A stretch of DNA of 64,000 nucleotides from Isochrysis galbana (lineage: Eukaryota; Haptophyta; Isochrysidales; Isochrysidaceae): the NCBI GenBank assembly GCA_018136815.1, contig CM030945.1, positions 408,605 to 472,604 of the forward strand, in the 5' to 3' direction. This document shows positions 32,813 to 45,030 of the stretch, in pieces. The notes under the pieces were generated by a model that was given only the letters and a program-made list of their open reading frames with translations, was not told where the DNA came from and made no database searches. The stretch's first letter is position 1. Every line of letters begins with the position of its first letter. The translations under genes were made by a program, and so were the position numbers.

Positions 32813-33622
32813 CCCGGTATTCTCAATAACAGTGTGAGGAGGTGGGAGGTGGTAGGCGCGTGGCCCCCAGCCATGGGACCGACCACTCTGAGGGAAAGGA
32901 GGCGGGCGGTAGCAGGGTAACGGTCGCTCGGAGGGAGTGGGAGATGCGGCGATGCAGAAAGCTTTACTCGAAAGAGGAAAGAAGAAAGAATGCTGTAGAT
33001 TCACCTGGACGAGAGCTGCTGGGAGTATTTGGTCTGCTGCGCCCCCGCCCCCCCCCCCGCGCGCGCCCCGCCCCTCCGTTCGAGCACAGCAGGGACCGAG
33101 ACCTGTATTCCCCTCCGTCCACCACCTCTCTGATCCTCCTTGTGAGCTGATCCTTCCCTGCTGCTACCCGCTCACAGGGTCAACTCTCCTCATATTTAGG
33201 AAGAAGAAGAAGGGCGCGCCAAAGGAGGAGAGAAAGGGCGGCGCCCGCCCCCCCCCGGCGGGGGGGGGGGGGGTGCCCCCACGCAACCTCGGAATGGAAG
33301 AAGGGGGCAACTCCATCGAGATTCATTGGAAGCCCCCGATATATCATCTATGAAGCTGTTGCGTCGGCGGCCGCGCTGCCACAGCCCCAGGAGGTCACAC
33401 GTCCTACACTATTCTATAAAGAGGGAGAATGTCCTCACTTTTCATCGTGAAATCCTCCACCGCGATTCGTCTCTCCTTATGTGCGGGAACCTTGTGTCAG
33501 ATGAATCTTTACGTGATAAGACTAACGCTTTCCGCCTCGCATCTTTCGGCTGGCTCGGCGCCGCCCTTGGCCTCCTCCGCCTCTCCCGCCTCCCTCTCCC
33601 CCCCCCCCGGCCAAGCCGCCAG
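32813..33622. other. Intergenic, low-complexity
   Basis: Upstream flank of the C2/Cys-rich gene. G/C homopolymer runs at 33,045-33,070 and 33,240-33,275; no gene seen. The promoter of the gene starting at 33,623 should lie here. Confidence 0.4.
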
Positions 33623-36589
33623 ATGTGGGGCTCGCGGCGGGTGGTGGCGCTACTGCTCTGTGTATCGGCAGGTGCACGCGCCTGGCGGCGCGTCTGCGTC
33701 AACTCGGCCGTCCGGCTGCCGCCCAAGGCGGACAGCCTGCCACGCAACCCAGCGCCCGACGCGTGGGTCAAGGTGATGGAGACAAGGGGGAGATGAGGGG
33801 AGGGGAGAGGGAGGGGAGGGGAGGGGAGAGGGAGGGTGGGAGCATGGAGGAAGAGGAGTCAGGGGAGGGGATGGAGGGCGAGAGGTGGGCATGGGGGGGG
33901 GAGGGGGAGAAGGGGGACCAAGGAGGGATGGAGGCAGAGGTTCAGAGAAGAAGGAGAGGGAGGGCAGACGGAGGGGAGTCGTGAAGCGAGTCGGGTCGGG
34001 TGGAGATTGTGGTAGCCGGAGGTTTGGGCCCGCAAATGGCCTCGAGAGATGGGGCGGGTAGGCAAGTGGGCGCGCGGTGAAGGAGAGGGTGAGGCGTGAA
34101 GGGAAGCGACAGAAGGCCTTAGAGGAGGCACGCCACGCTTTGAAGTATGCTCGGGCAAAAGTATGCTGGGCGACCTTAGTGGCGAGCCCGGGGCTTCCGC
34201 CCAGGCTCTCTGGCCAGTTGGTACCGCAACCCACAGCCTTGATGAGCTGGCGATCTCCTTGAATCATAGGTCGAGGTAGAAGGCTCCGAGATCTGCCGCA
34301 CGCCATACATCTTAAACAACATTGACCCAATTTGGGAGCACTGCTGCGACATCCCGGACGAGCTCGCGTTTAGTCACGTGTGGTTCTCGGTCTTCGATTC
34401 CGACACACTCGCCTCAGAGGGGGACTACCTTGGCTCAGCCGGCTTCAGCATGGCCAGCTCCGCAGGGAATGTCCAGCTCACGCTCGAAGGATCAGATATC
34501 CCAGGTGCGGCCATGGCTAGGCCTCCTCGCTGCTAATGGTTGAATCCAGCAGAACGTTGCCAACGCGTTGATCGGGCGCGCCACCTATCGGTCCGTTTCC
34601 TGCAGCTGGCTGAGCCCTCGCTTCACGCCTCACAGACGACATGACGGGGCGACCGTCCCTTCTCAATGTTTTTGTCACCGACGCGCCCCCTCCCCCTGCG
34701 CCGCCCGCGCTGCCGCCGTCGCCTGCGCCGCCACCTGCACAGAGATGGTTGTGCGTCATGGAGGCGGAGGGTCTACCACAGGCCGACTTCTGGCCCAACA
34801 TGGGTGATGACATCAAGCCCGATGTGTAAGTGCATGCGCTGGAGAGGGATGAAGATCGAGCGTCATGGTGCTAGGTCGTGCCGCGGTGACCACGTGTCTG
34901 GCGCAAGCACGAGCCCTCGGCATCAAGTGTCAGAGCCTTAGCAAGTACACCCCACCCGTCACTCGCATGACGCTTCCAATGCCGCTTGCATGCCTCGTAG
35001 GTGGGCCAAAGTGGAGATCGCCGATGAACCCAACGACAAGAGTGAATGGCGCCACTTCGCCGATAACTTTCGTATGAAGATGGCGAAGGATCTAGAGGCA
35101 ATGGGTGGAGAGATTCAGATGCTCGGGGAGGAGATCTTCAAGGCACGCGCACGTACCACTGCCACCCGGGGTTTCGGTAGGCCCTCGGAAGTGGGGAAAA
35201 GGCCGTGGAAACAGTTTTGCACCTCCTCGTCAAGAGGTGCCCTTGGCCGTCTCCATTTGGATTGTGCCCACTCGCGTGCCTGGTGCAAGCCAGATCGCTA
35301 GCATCATGATGCTGGTAGCGTTCGTGCCTCTTGCACCGCAGACTACCGGGTCAGGCGGTCGCTGCTATACCTCCACGGTCTACAACTCGCATGAACCCCG
35401 CTGGCAGCACTGCTGCGATCTTTCCGCCGCCTCGGAGGGCCAGATGTATGTCATAGCCCTCTTCGATGAGGATATCGCCTACTCGTACTCTGACTATCTC
35501 GGCTTCGCGGTGCGTCCGGATTAGCTCGCGCGCCTGCCCCCAGTCTCCTCATCTCCAGGCTGCCATTGCGCCACCCGTCCTGCCCCTGCTTTCGGACGAG
35601 GCGCACCAGTCCGCGCCCAGTCCCAACGATGCATTCTACGTCCAACCGTCCGATTGGTGTCCCTCACCACCTGTTCCCTCCCGTGCCGCCCCTGCCTGGG
35701 TCTTGAGTAGGCTATCCCTGTCTCCTCTGCAAACGGAAAGCACACTTTGCCCGTCAAGGAGGGCTACTCCAAGGGCACTCTTACAGTTGAACTTCACAAC
35801 CAGCCGAACGACAATGGGACCTCAGCAGGCATTCCTCTCACCAACTTCGGTGTGGACTGCTGGGAGCAATGCGGCCATACGGTAACACGGCCCTGTTGGC
35901 ATTCCATGCCCCTTTGCCCATATTGCCAGGTTGGCCTGATCTTTTTGGGCTAGTTTGGTTTCTTACCGACAGCCGTGAGGTCCCTCGGTCTGGCTGCTCC
36001 CAGGGCGGTCGATGCGACTTCTGTGGTTCCATGGGTTCGTGTTGCCGCGACGGGTATGGCGAGGTCGGTTGTCCCGTCCTGGGATGGCACATTGTGAACC
36101 GCAAGGCAGCTCCAGCGGGCTCATGTGGTGATGAACGCCATTGGTAAGTATCGTGTATGCACAAGAATTCACTTGCTCCGCACCCCAAGAGACCAATCGC
36201 ACATTATGGCTTGGCATCTATCGAACTCCGTTCTTTGCCCTACTCATACTAACTCGTCGTTTCTGACCCTGCCGTTTCCCAGCTGTGTGTTCATGGACTC
36301 TGTGGAACGTGCGTCCCGTGAGGGCCGCGTGGCGTTCTCTGGCGAGGCAGGCGTGCATTGGGATACTACGTACATTCATCAAATGCTCCGCGAGGAGAAG
36401 CCGTCGAGTTCGGCCATCTTCTCCGAACCTGCCGCCGCCATTGTGTCGCGCCTTCGACCGTCAACGATCGCAACTCCTACACTATTCGTGCTTGGCGTTG
36501 GTGCGGTCATGGCTGTCATCGGTCTCGCTCTCCCTCGAAAGCTCGGCCGTGCATCGAACGACCCTGTTGGTACAACCGCGCTCATTTGA
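33623..36589 (+). CDS. Type I membrane protein with two C2-like units and a cysteine-rich module, nine exons
   Basis: Exons 33,623-33,772, 34,270-34,504, 34,636-34,825, 35,001-35,176, 35,235-35,509, 35,559-35,699, 35,741-35,881, 36,004-36,143 and 36,283-36,589 all keep phase and give about 584 residues; the exon 6/7 junction is the least certain. It starts with a signal peptide (VVALLLCVSAGARA). Two related C2-like units follow: AWVKVEVEGSEICRTPYILN...DPIWEHCCDIPD...VFDSDTLASEGDYLG, and CYTSTVYNSHEPRWQHCCDL...LFDEDIAYSYSDYLG. Between them is a Pro-rich spacer. Exons 7-8 make a Cys-rich module (DCWEQCGHTGGRCDFCGSMG, then CCRDGYG) of a type I associate with algal secreted proteins. A C-terminal helix (LFVLGVGAVMAVIGLAL) anchors it. 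A surface or secretory-pathway role is inferred; the lumenal C2 units are unusual. Confidence 0.72.
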
Positions 36590-37486
36590 ACACGGCCCAA
36601 ACTATTCTAGCCGCCTGGGAAGAGATTCGCCTAGGAAATGCTACCATAATTTGGCCTACCACACCACAGCCGCACCGCGTTCTAGATTTGCGGTTGTGCA
36701 ATACGCAACGTAGTTCGTCGTTCCTTCAGCCGCTGACTGCTATGGATCTAACGGCACGCGGCGGTGTCAGATCACTTCTAGTACCCCCTTGCGCGTTGCC
36801 TCACGCTCGCATCGCGTCCGTTGGCCACTTGGCGCATTCGCGAGATGTTTCGTTGTTCACGTGTGGACGTCGTACTTGCGCCTTGTATCTCCACGTATCT
36901 GCTGGATCGGCCGATGTCATGATTGCGACTGCCGACGGCCGTGTAGATGCGGCGCTCGTGTAGATGCTCATCAAGTGCTCGGCCGACCGCTCACTGCCGC
37001 ATTGCACACGAATTGCGCGCACGCTTGTTATATGTTTTGTTACGTGCCTCTTGTGTTTGAAATCCGTTCGTGACGCGAGCCTGGTGGACTTGATGTGTTC
37101 GTGTGCGTAATGTATTGTCGGTGCTCCAGGTATGGTACGCAGCACCGCGCCCGATCGCAACGTGTTCCCAGCTACGTTGGAACGGCAGTCAGCCGCCGCC
37201 CATCTCAAGCACCCTCAGCAGTCGGCTATACTGCCAACCACGGTCGTTCAGATCATTTGCTTCAGTACCACCACCCGAGCATTCGTTAGTATACAAATGA
37301 AAGACATCGATTTTAAACTTCGAAATCTGTATTGTATCTGACCGCGGTGCAACAAGGACACAGATTTCGCACTCAAGCGAAAAGCGTTCATTCGTGCATT
37401 CGCCACTTCCCTGTCGCATCCGCGATCGACCTTTTTGTTTTTGCTCTCTGGAGCAATCATCTACGTCACTAATCTTATGATTATGA
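36590..37486. other. Intergenic, no supported gene
   Basis: Many short frames without recognisable domains. The dispersed word GTCGCATCCGCGATCGACC occurs at 37,413. Confidence 0.4.
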
Positions 37487-37560
37487 TTGGTCGTTAGACT
37501 AATCTTATGATTGGTCGCCATGGAGGGGGGGCTCGCGCCTCGCGCCCCCCCCACCCCCAC
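37486..37560 (+). repeat. Hairpin-leader repeat
   Basis: GACTAATC-TTAT-GATTGGTC (seven of eight pairs) followed after three bases by ATGGAGGGGGGGC and a G/C-rich body. The arm sequence differs from the common AACTAAGT but still pairs. Confidence 0.5.
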
Positions 37561-38775
37561 TCTCTCGATTCCCCTCATGGGGGCCGAGGGCCGAGAACCA
37601 TCCACCCCCCTGCGCTGCCTCTTGCCATGTAGGGGGGACTCACCCAGACTGCCCAGACTCTCCTTGAGAGTCGGGCACAGGCGAGCACAGATCGCACGCC
37701 CTGGCCCGCTGGCCCGCGTTTGCCTGCTTCTCGCTCTGACCAACCCCTCCTCCCCCTGGGCCCCCCTGATCAGGAGCCCCCAGCCAGCTCCAGTCGACCG
37801 GCAGGGGCTCGAGAGCTAGCGTGGGAGAGGCAGGAGGGGCCAAGGCCATGCGCCCCAGCCTCACCTACCCCCTGAGCTGCGCTCCCAAGCCCCTGCAAGC
37901 CTCCTGGGGACCTAAAGAGGGGCTGCAGGCGCGCGCCATGGGCCAGAGCCGCAGGGAAGAGAGGAGGAAGAGGGAAGAGGGAGGGGAGGGGGGAGTGGGG
38001 AGTGGCAGCTCTCCCCTCCGCGGCGTTTACGTGCTTGTCTTTTGCTCGCCCCGTTTGGGTAAGAGAAGACGGGGGCATGACGAATTGGGATCAAGGCTAG
38101 GAATCGCGATTAATAGGGCTGATTAGTAGTTTCAAAACTGCCGATGATTAATCGGAGGGGTTTTGAAACTGCCTATTAACTGCTTATTAACTGGTTGCCA
38201 TCGGAGTTTTAAAACCCCTGATTAATAGGTAATCGATGTACGTTCGTACTTGTAGTCTACCATAGTCCTCTGGGCCTCGTGCCCTTCGCCGTCAAGCCTC
38301 GCAACCTCATCAACAACCTCGCCCCTTTCATGACTTCATGTATCGCCTCTCATAGCCTCCGCTCCTCGTAGAACTAGTTAGTAGAACAGTGAACAGTATA
38401 GAATGTATGCCTTGTATATGTACTAAATAGAGTACGAGTAGAAGAACAAATACATCTCATTTCGTCATTTCTAGCGCTATATATATGAATATATGAATAT
38501 AGGAAAAGCGGACCTGTCCCGTGATAGACTTATGTTTTATTGCCTGTTTACGTTATTATGTGCCTCGGTTACCACAAGGGGCACCGTAGATAGAAAAAAA
38601 GTTGTTATGCGCACGCACGGCGTCCCCGCAGGGGCCCGATGCACATTGCGCCGTACCACAGGGGCACCGTGGAGAAAAAGTTGCTATGCGCACGCACGGC
38701 GTCCCGCGCCGTCTCCAATTCCATATTAACGGTAACATAACATTCTAAACAAAAACAAAACTACCACCTGGTCCT
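37561..38775. other. Intergenic with G/C-rich repeat body and an AT-rich stretch
   Basis: 37,561-38,070 continues the low-complexity repeat. 38,045-38,080 shares AAGAGAAGACGGGGGCA with 16,945. 38,125-38,235 has repeated TTAATCGG/ATTAACTG words, and 38,590-38,705 a tandem containing GCGCACGCACGGCGTCCC twice about 70 bases apart. No gene seen. Confidence 0.4.
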
Positions 38776-38777
38776 CT

Positions 38778-38871
38778 TTCGACGGAACGCGACTTCAAGC
38801 ACGTCGCCGAGATGGAGGCGGCGGGCATCATCCGCAGATCTAACTCGCCCTGGGCATCCGTTTGGCTCCGC
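38778..38871 (+). pseudogene. Short gypsy RT fragment
   Basis: About 30 codons reading FKHVAEMEAAGIIRRSNSPW correspond to EEVAKMEAAGIIRKSNSAWA of the RT in copies 1 and 2. Both sides lack further similarity. It derives from a diverged gypsy lineage. Confidence 0.6.
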
Positions 38872-38892
38872 CCATCTTCTGCCTTGACTTGA

Positions 38893-38995
38893 CAACTAAG
38901 TTTATGCTTATTTCGCCCATGACACGAGCCCCCCCCCCCCCCCCCTCTCCACTCCTCCCCTGCCATGGGGGAGGAACCACCCATGCTCCTATGTG
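38893..38995 (+). repeat. Hairpin-leader repeat
   Basis: AACTAAGT-TTAT-GCTTATTT (six of eight pairs) followed after five bases by an ATG, poly-C and a Pro-coding body that matches the minus strand at 24,300-24,370. Confidence 0.45.
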
Positions 38996-39116
38996 TTGGG
39001 TGATGGTGATTGAACGCTTCCAAGCCAGACCTACAATACTGGGTGTAGTGCACTACCCCATCCACATTACTCGCTTCAAAGGGTAATCAAGCTCATGATT
39101 ACTCCTATATTGGCAC

Positions 39117-39403
39117 GCCAACTAACTTTATAGTTGGTCGCCATGGAGCGCGCCGCCGCTCCCCACCTCTCCTTCGGGTCCCCCACCGCGGGCGCCCCCC
39201 CAGCACCCATGGCCTCACCCCGCCAAAAGCGCACTGCTCTGTACGCACGCATAAAGCTGCTCAAGGAAGAAAGCCCAAACTCAAGAAACCGCTAGAACTC
39301 AGCACCCCCGTATTCATTGAAAACGAGAAAGGGAGACTACAACTGAGCGAGAACACCCGCCTCGTAGCGAAAGCCCTTGGCCTCGCTGAAAAGCTCGCAT
39401 GAC
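39117..39403 (+). pseudogene. Hairpin-leader repeat with a longer, broken ORF1-like frame
   Basis: The arms CCAACTA and TAGTTGG around ACTTTA lie close to an ATG opening ERAAAPHLSFGSPTAG. The frame stops at about 39,293. Another frame continues KPLELSTPVFIENEKGRLQL and ENTRLVAKALGLAEKLA to a stop at about 39,403. This is the longest coding remnant of the family in the window; no known domain is recognised. Confidence 0.45.
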
Positions 39404-39966
39404 ACGATGCGTCGTCCTGCGCGAAACGGCCATCTAATAATGCGATCAATCACTATAGGTCATATAAAGTGAACACCGAAGCACACGGAAACAACGGGAC
39501 CCTGGAACAATTCTTAAATAAACAGGTCACCCAGTGGCACAGGAGGGAGCGGAGAACACGCCGCTGAGGACAGGTGCACACCGCTCCGCTCGGACCCCCC
39601 ACATGTCCCGAGCCCCTAAGTAGAGCACGAGGGGAGTTGCCGCAAGGCGGGGATATTGAGGGTGAGGAAGGGTAGGGGGCGTGGCTACGAGTATGCGATT
39701 CAGTGCCACAGGTGAGGCGGGAATATTAAAAGGTTTTTTTCCCCCTATATTGGCACGCCACATGTGCACATTACACCCTTTGGTCGCAAGGAAAAAGTAA
39801 CCGATTACGGGCATTACTAGTGCTGGTGTGTGTGGCGCAGCAGCGCGCGCGAGCGCGCGAGCGCGCTGCCTGGGTTGTAAGCGGTTAGTTAGCGCAGATA
39901 TTGGGGAACATTGGACATTGTTATTGTTGCCTCACTTCCACATTTATTTTGCCCACACAGCTACAT

Positions 39967-40106
<140 letters not shown>

Positions 40107-40175
40107 CTCTACAGGCACACGGCACACATCGGAGGGCAAGCAGCAAGCAGTGCCGCCACGGGTTGCTCCATTCAT

Positions 40176-40731
40176 TCATGGTTCAGGTTCGTTGTTGCCA
40201 TCTGCATCCAAATCCTCGGCGCGCTGGCCGACCTTCGTGTACAACTTCATGTAGCGCGTGAGAACGTACTCTTCAGAAGGCTTGTACACCTTCTTGTTGA
40301 AATGAATTCGCACGAGGCGGGTAAGGTTGTGCGCGTACATATTGGGATTTGCTAGCTTACCTGCGAGCGAAAAGATTTGCTCCACGTTCGCCTCGTGCGG
40401 CAAATGCGACGCACATTGTTTGAAGACGAAGAAATGAAGTGCGAAGGCCTCATGTCCCAAAAGGCAGCCAGAACTCGTTCACGATGCCTTGCTCGTCTTT
40501 GTACCTCTCGACGGTCTCCTTCTGGATGTCCTTCCACTTCCGCACCTCCGTGAGCACCGGGGCCGAGTCTTGGCCATCAGCATGAGAGTCGTTGTCAGCA
40601 CGTTGCGCATGGCACCGCGCCCACGGCCGCGACCTCGAGGCATGTCTGGAGATCGGAGGTGGCTGGGCCGCAATGAGTCGGGCGTCGGGGGGGGGGGGGG
40701 GGGCAAAAATCGGAAACGACGGCCAATACAA
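40176..40731 (-). pseudogene. hAT-family transposase C-terminal fragment, frame-shifted
   Basis: Two overlapping frames encode KWKDIQKETVERYKDEQG, EFWLPFG, then HFFVFKQCASHLPHEANVEQ, IFSLAGKLANPN and ARLV-like LTRLVRIHFNKK. This is the pattern of the hAT C-terminal dimerisation region (small residues, E-x-I/V-FS-xaG, then Leu/Asn). The two parts are in different frames near 40,450. It is not a copy of the complete hAT element at 60,613. Confidence 0.6.
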
Positions 40732-41526
40732 AAATAGAACGTAAGTATAACTAACCTCGCATATAAGTATCTAGTAGTGCATTAGATTACTCGAAAACGA
40801 CATTACTGATGCTATAGGAGGTAGGAGGTCTGAGAGAGTGATTACTCGGGTCAAAGGGTCATCATATGCCGCAATACTTGCATTTCTTGGTAATCAGAAG
40901 TAATCTCAGTATTGTAGGTGAGCCTTGAACGCTTCTCGCCTAAAGGAATGAAGGGGTTAGCGTAAAGGGAGTGAAAGTTTGGGGTATAGGGGATGGTGTG
41001 AGTCAGCACCATGAGCCATGAGTGCGATGGGCCCTCCATAGCTGTAGCAAGCAGTAGGCAACCGGTAGTAGCCAGAATCTTCAGGTGTTTTTTTCTTCTT
41101 TATAGCCCTCAGTATGATCATGGGAGATGGGGAAGGAAGGACAATGAGGGCTTTGGAGACGTCGGGCGCAGGCCACGAGTGGAGACCGGGGGGTAAAGAT
41201 GGCTCAGGCAGGGCGGCGGACGGCTCAGAACACTCAGGAGGGGAAAGCTCGGAAGGGATTGAGACGATCACGTCAGATCCATCATCTTGGATAGCAAGAG
41301 CTCACAAGAACAATGGAGGTCGAAAATTCGGATTTGGATCAACATATTACACAAGAGCCTCATAATTTTTCTGGAGTGTCCAATCCTCGCGTTGCATCAC
41401 CAAGGCAACAGGTTTCCGATCTTCAATCCTGGCCAACAAATGGGTTCGATCAAACAGGAGTTGATTGAATGGAACGGCGCGCTCATGGCCCAAATCGATA
41501 GCCTTGTCCGCATCGAGGTACATCGA
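40732..41526. other. Intergenic, no supported gene
   Basis: 3' flank of the phosphodiesterase gene. A plus-strand frame at 41,114-41,365 has no recognisable domain. Confidence 0.4.
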
Positions 41527-43233
41527 TCATCTTGTCCCATTGTTCTCTTTAGCCTCAGCAATGGCTGCGTCACGTTCCTCGGCCCATGCGGCACGGTTGG
41601 CTTCAAGTTGCGCCATGCGCTCTCTTGCAGCGGGGAAAGCGCCTGCTGCCGCACTCCAAAGCGGAGTGACCACGAAGTCGAAGAATCCAACCTGTCCGAA
41701 AAATGGTTTGATGCGGTGGTGAATTCGTAAATTGGTGGAATGCAGGCGGCGTACCTCATGGGATTAAGGCATGGCGCATGAAACGTCTCGCTCGTCGCTC
41801 GAAATGTCCTGCCAACAGCTGCTCTACACCCGCACGCCTAAGCCGCGCACTTGCCTGAAGGTTAGCAATGTCGAGACGTGAATTCAGCTTGCTCATGTGT
41901 GGCGTCACAGGCAATCCCACTGCCTGCTCTTGCTGTGCCTGCTGACGAAACTCGTCGCATACACAAAGCCCCCATTGTCGGCAGAGACTCCAGCACAAGA
42001 CAGCGTTCGACAAATCTGCCAAGTGCAGAATGCCCTTGAGGACATCGACGCAGTCGGTCGCACGGCCTGCCGCCTAGCGATGGATGGGATTCATGAGAGG
42101 AGCATCAGAAGCTGTCGCCAACACTTTCTTCACGCAAGGCTTCCATGCCTGCGAGCGCTTGGGCAGTGATTGGGACTGCCTGCACCGACATAGTCGAGCA
42201 ATCGGTGATTGAGTGCTTATGCGATGCCATGTCAGTTCCAAGGATAGTCTTGCACATCAGTCGGCGGAGTTCGCGGTATTCTTCATTGCTTAGATGGGTG
42301 AGTAGTCCATGGCGATGGAGCAGAACGAATGTTGTGGCTGCGTGGTGGTTCTCGAGCACTGACTCGTCATTGTATAGAATGGCGAGATGTGAGTCTGAGG
42401 ACGCAAGGGGAAGCACTGGCGCTTAGAACACACCTCCAATGGATGGGATCAACAGCTTCTGGTGAAAGTGGCACATCCGCGCTAGCATGCCACAACGCAA
42501 CGAGCTCACCCGTGTTGACGAGGAAGGCATTGGATACCCCAGGATGGTCCAGATCGTGACACAGCGCGGCTAAGAGAAGTGCCAGCTCCTGAAGCTTAGT
42601 CAGCTCGCCGGGAGCAGGCTTGTCGCCCCTGGCGTCTGCGGTGTCATCTTCCAGCTTGACGTCCACGAATCTGGCATCTGGTGGCACCGCTCCATCGGGC
42701 AGGATGGGCACGTGACCCCCACGTAAGAGTATGTAGCTCGCATGCATCACAGTCACCGCATGCGCAAAATTGTGGTACGGGTTGGGGTGGTAGTTTGCGG
42801 CGACGTCGCTAAGGAAGGATACCAATGCGTTCGGGCTGATCTTGAAGGGATGTACGACGCCAGCGTCCTCCAAGATGCCCGCAGCAATCTGGATGAGCTC
42901 GCGCTGCGAGAAGCACCTGGGAACAGGTAGTGAGCGAGCGTGAGGCGGAGCGCATCATAGCGGCGTGGAGTACGCGTGTGTGTTTCACCAGACGTTGAGA
43001 TTCCATCTTCTCAAGTCGGCTGGCTCGAGCTGTGCAGGCAGCCGGCCAAGCTCCTCTGAGGAAAGTGGAGGCTTGAACCACGCGAGCTGCCGGTGCCAGT
43101 CAGCGCGGCTCCCGCGAGGCAGCCAGCCCACGAGCGCGTAGGCGAGGCGGCGGGGGAGAGCGGCGCGGAGGAGCAGCAGCGCGCCGAGCGGCATGCACAA
43201 CGCTGCCGCCTGCGTGTACGACGGCATGCCCAT
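41527..43233 (-). CDS. Class I 3',5'-cyclic nucleotide phosphodiesterase, five exons
   Basis: Hydrolyses cAMP and/or cGMP to 5' nucleotides. Exons are 43,233-42,989, 42,916-42,510, 42,394 to ~42,116, ~42,070-41,854 and 41,691-41,527; exons 1-2, 2-3 and 4-5 join in phase. A hydrophobic N-terminal stretch (AAALCMPLGALLLLRAAL) suggests membrane attachment. The catalytic domain is complete: WNLNVWCFSQRELIQ, NPYHNFAHAVTVMH (first metal His), LLLAALCHDLDHPGVSNAFL, LAILYNDESVLENHHAATTF, EEYRELRRLMCKTILGTDM, GILHLADLSNAVLCW (metal Asp), GLPVTPHMSKLNSR, and VGFFDFVVTPLW with a helical tail. Intron 4 has a GC donor (CAG-GCAAGT). About 430 residues. No GAF or other sensor domain is present. ATG at 43,227 is an alternative start. 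Confidence 0.9.
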
Positions 43234-43313
43234 CGCGCGGGCGGGGGTGGGGGAAGGGGGGCGCCTTCCGCCCTTTCTCTCTCTTTCTCTCTCTCCCATC
43301 TCTCTCTCGCTCG

Positions 43314-43316
<3 letters not shown>

Positions 43317-43350
<34 letters not shown>

Positions 43351-43397
43351 GCTCTCTCGCTCTTCTCTCGATTCCTGCTTCCCCCCCCCCCCCCCTG
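43317..43397. repeat. (CT)n tract and poly-C upstream of the phosphodiesterase
   Basis: A CT dinucleotide tract of about 30 bases at 43,318-43,349 followed by CTCT-rich sequence and a C14 run at 43,381-43,394. Similar CT/GA tracts flank the starts of most genes in the window. Confidence 0.8.
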
Positions 43398-43499
43398 ACT
43401 CTCTCCTCATATTTCTTTCTGTGCGCGTTGGATGATGCCAAGTGCCTGAACGCCTCCGTCCGCTGCTTGTCGCCCCTTGCTCACGTTTCCGTGTGTGCG

Positions 43500-43869
43500 A
43501 CTTCTGTGGGGTACCTGGAGCCTGGCGGGCCTAGACTAATTATTTTGTGCTAGGCCATCTGCCACTGCGCTAAGGCCCTTGCTTAGTAAGGGACCTGAGC
43601 CGCCGGGCTCGGTAAGCCCACCCCGAAGCGCCCACCCTTGCACGCTATATGTATGCGTATGGAGAGCTCTTAAGGCAGAGAAATAAAGACTCAGCAGCAC
43701 GCCTCCCTCGCCCTCGAGGGGGACTGACCGACAACGTGAGGCGGGCGCACGAACACTAGTACCGCGCGGGCTGCACCCAGTCCGGCACCGCCTCTTCCAT
43801 GCTAGTACTGGCTCCGGCCGCTATAGCGTCGGCCGTGCGGAGCTGTTGTGCCACCGTGTCTCGTGCGTA
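43500..43869. other. Non-coding stretch, possible solo LTR
   Basis: Contains TATATGTATGCG near 43,650 and AATAAAGACTCAGCAGC near 43,681, a spacing that resembles a small LTR, but no paired copy or target duplication is visible. Confidence 0.25.
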
Positions 43870-45030
43870 TGTCGAGTCGAGCGGAGCCGGAGGGCTCTGA
43901 GCCACTCCGTCGCGAGCGGCACCGGCGGCTAGCGCGGCGCTTTGTCCCTCCTCCCCACCGGGAGTCGGGTGAATGAAATTCTGGACTGGGTCGGGCAACC
44001 CCATTCGGGTGTATGGACAGGGAACGAACGGCGAACGAAGGACTGTGGGGCGGCGAGGCGCTCCTAGCGGCCCTAGTGTGATGGGTTGTAAGAGATTGTT
44101 AGACCTACAAAGAACTCTTCCCTCAGGGAGGGAGCCTAAGCTGCTTGAGTGCAGCGACGCAGCGAACAACGACGGACAACGAAGCTGAGAACAACAGGTT
44201 ACACCGACTCACGAACACACCGGAATCATTCACCCAAACCAAGCAAATTATCAAGCAACCGCGACCCCAAATCACCGATAACTCAAACACGTCGCGAGAG
44301 ACGGAGAGAGAGAGCGAGAGAGAGAGAGAGACTCCGCAGCGACGGCCGGAGCGTGTCTCCGTTGTAACTTCCCACGTAGCGGAGAGTCCGAAGGGGAGCG
44401 TCCTGTCGCGCGACCACGGCGATCACTTTGGATACAGATCGCAACGAGATGTCTTCACGACAGAGGAAATCTTGCCGTTGAGCGTGAACCTTCTAGACGC
44501 TTCTAACGAACAACCCTGAGTAGCAACCAAGGGGAAGGAACACCAAAGGGGCCAAGGCTTGCATGTAACTTGCATCAAGGGGAAAGATTCCCTCACCTAG
44601 GAAGCGAACCTACACCGGTCTCCAAGGGGAGATGGCAAATTAAACCTCAAATCTCGAGCGGCTAGAGCAACCGACTCGCTCGCCAAAACCTTGACCGAGA
44701 AGAAAGAAGCAAGGACCTACAAGCCAAGGGTAGCGGACCTAGGGAATGTGAGAGGAAGTTTCCGAACGCCAACGCGAACGCCAAACGCCGGAAGGCAACG
44801 AAACCCTAACCAAGCCAAGCGGAACCTACGAAGAACAGGCCTGGACGACAACGACAACGAAAGTGAAAGTGAGCAAGTCCCAAGCAAGAACCGGAACTCA
44901 ACAAGAAACAACAAGCCTTGCAAGAAGCTAAACAAGCCTTCACAAGGTAACTCGAGAGCCTGAGACAAGCGCGCAGCGAGCAACAGGCGACCTGGCTCCT
45001 TTGGGTCAAGATTACCCGAAAGGAGGAAAC
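43870..45030 (-). repeat. 3' LTR/UTR segment shared with the deleted derivative
   Basis: Same sequence as 30,401-31,560 with scattered substitutions. Contains a GA dinucleotide tract (44,302-44,332) and repeated CAAGG/AAGCC words. It begins TGTCGAGTCG; the other LTR border is probably between 45,030 and 45,590 but I cannot define it. Confidence 0.6.

Noticed and set aside
43500..43869. Solo LTR of a Copia-type element
   Set aside because: TATA- and AATAAA-like words are present, but no TG...CA boundaries, target duplication or second copy could be identified.
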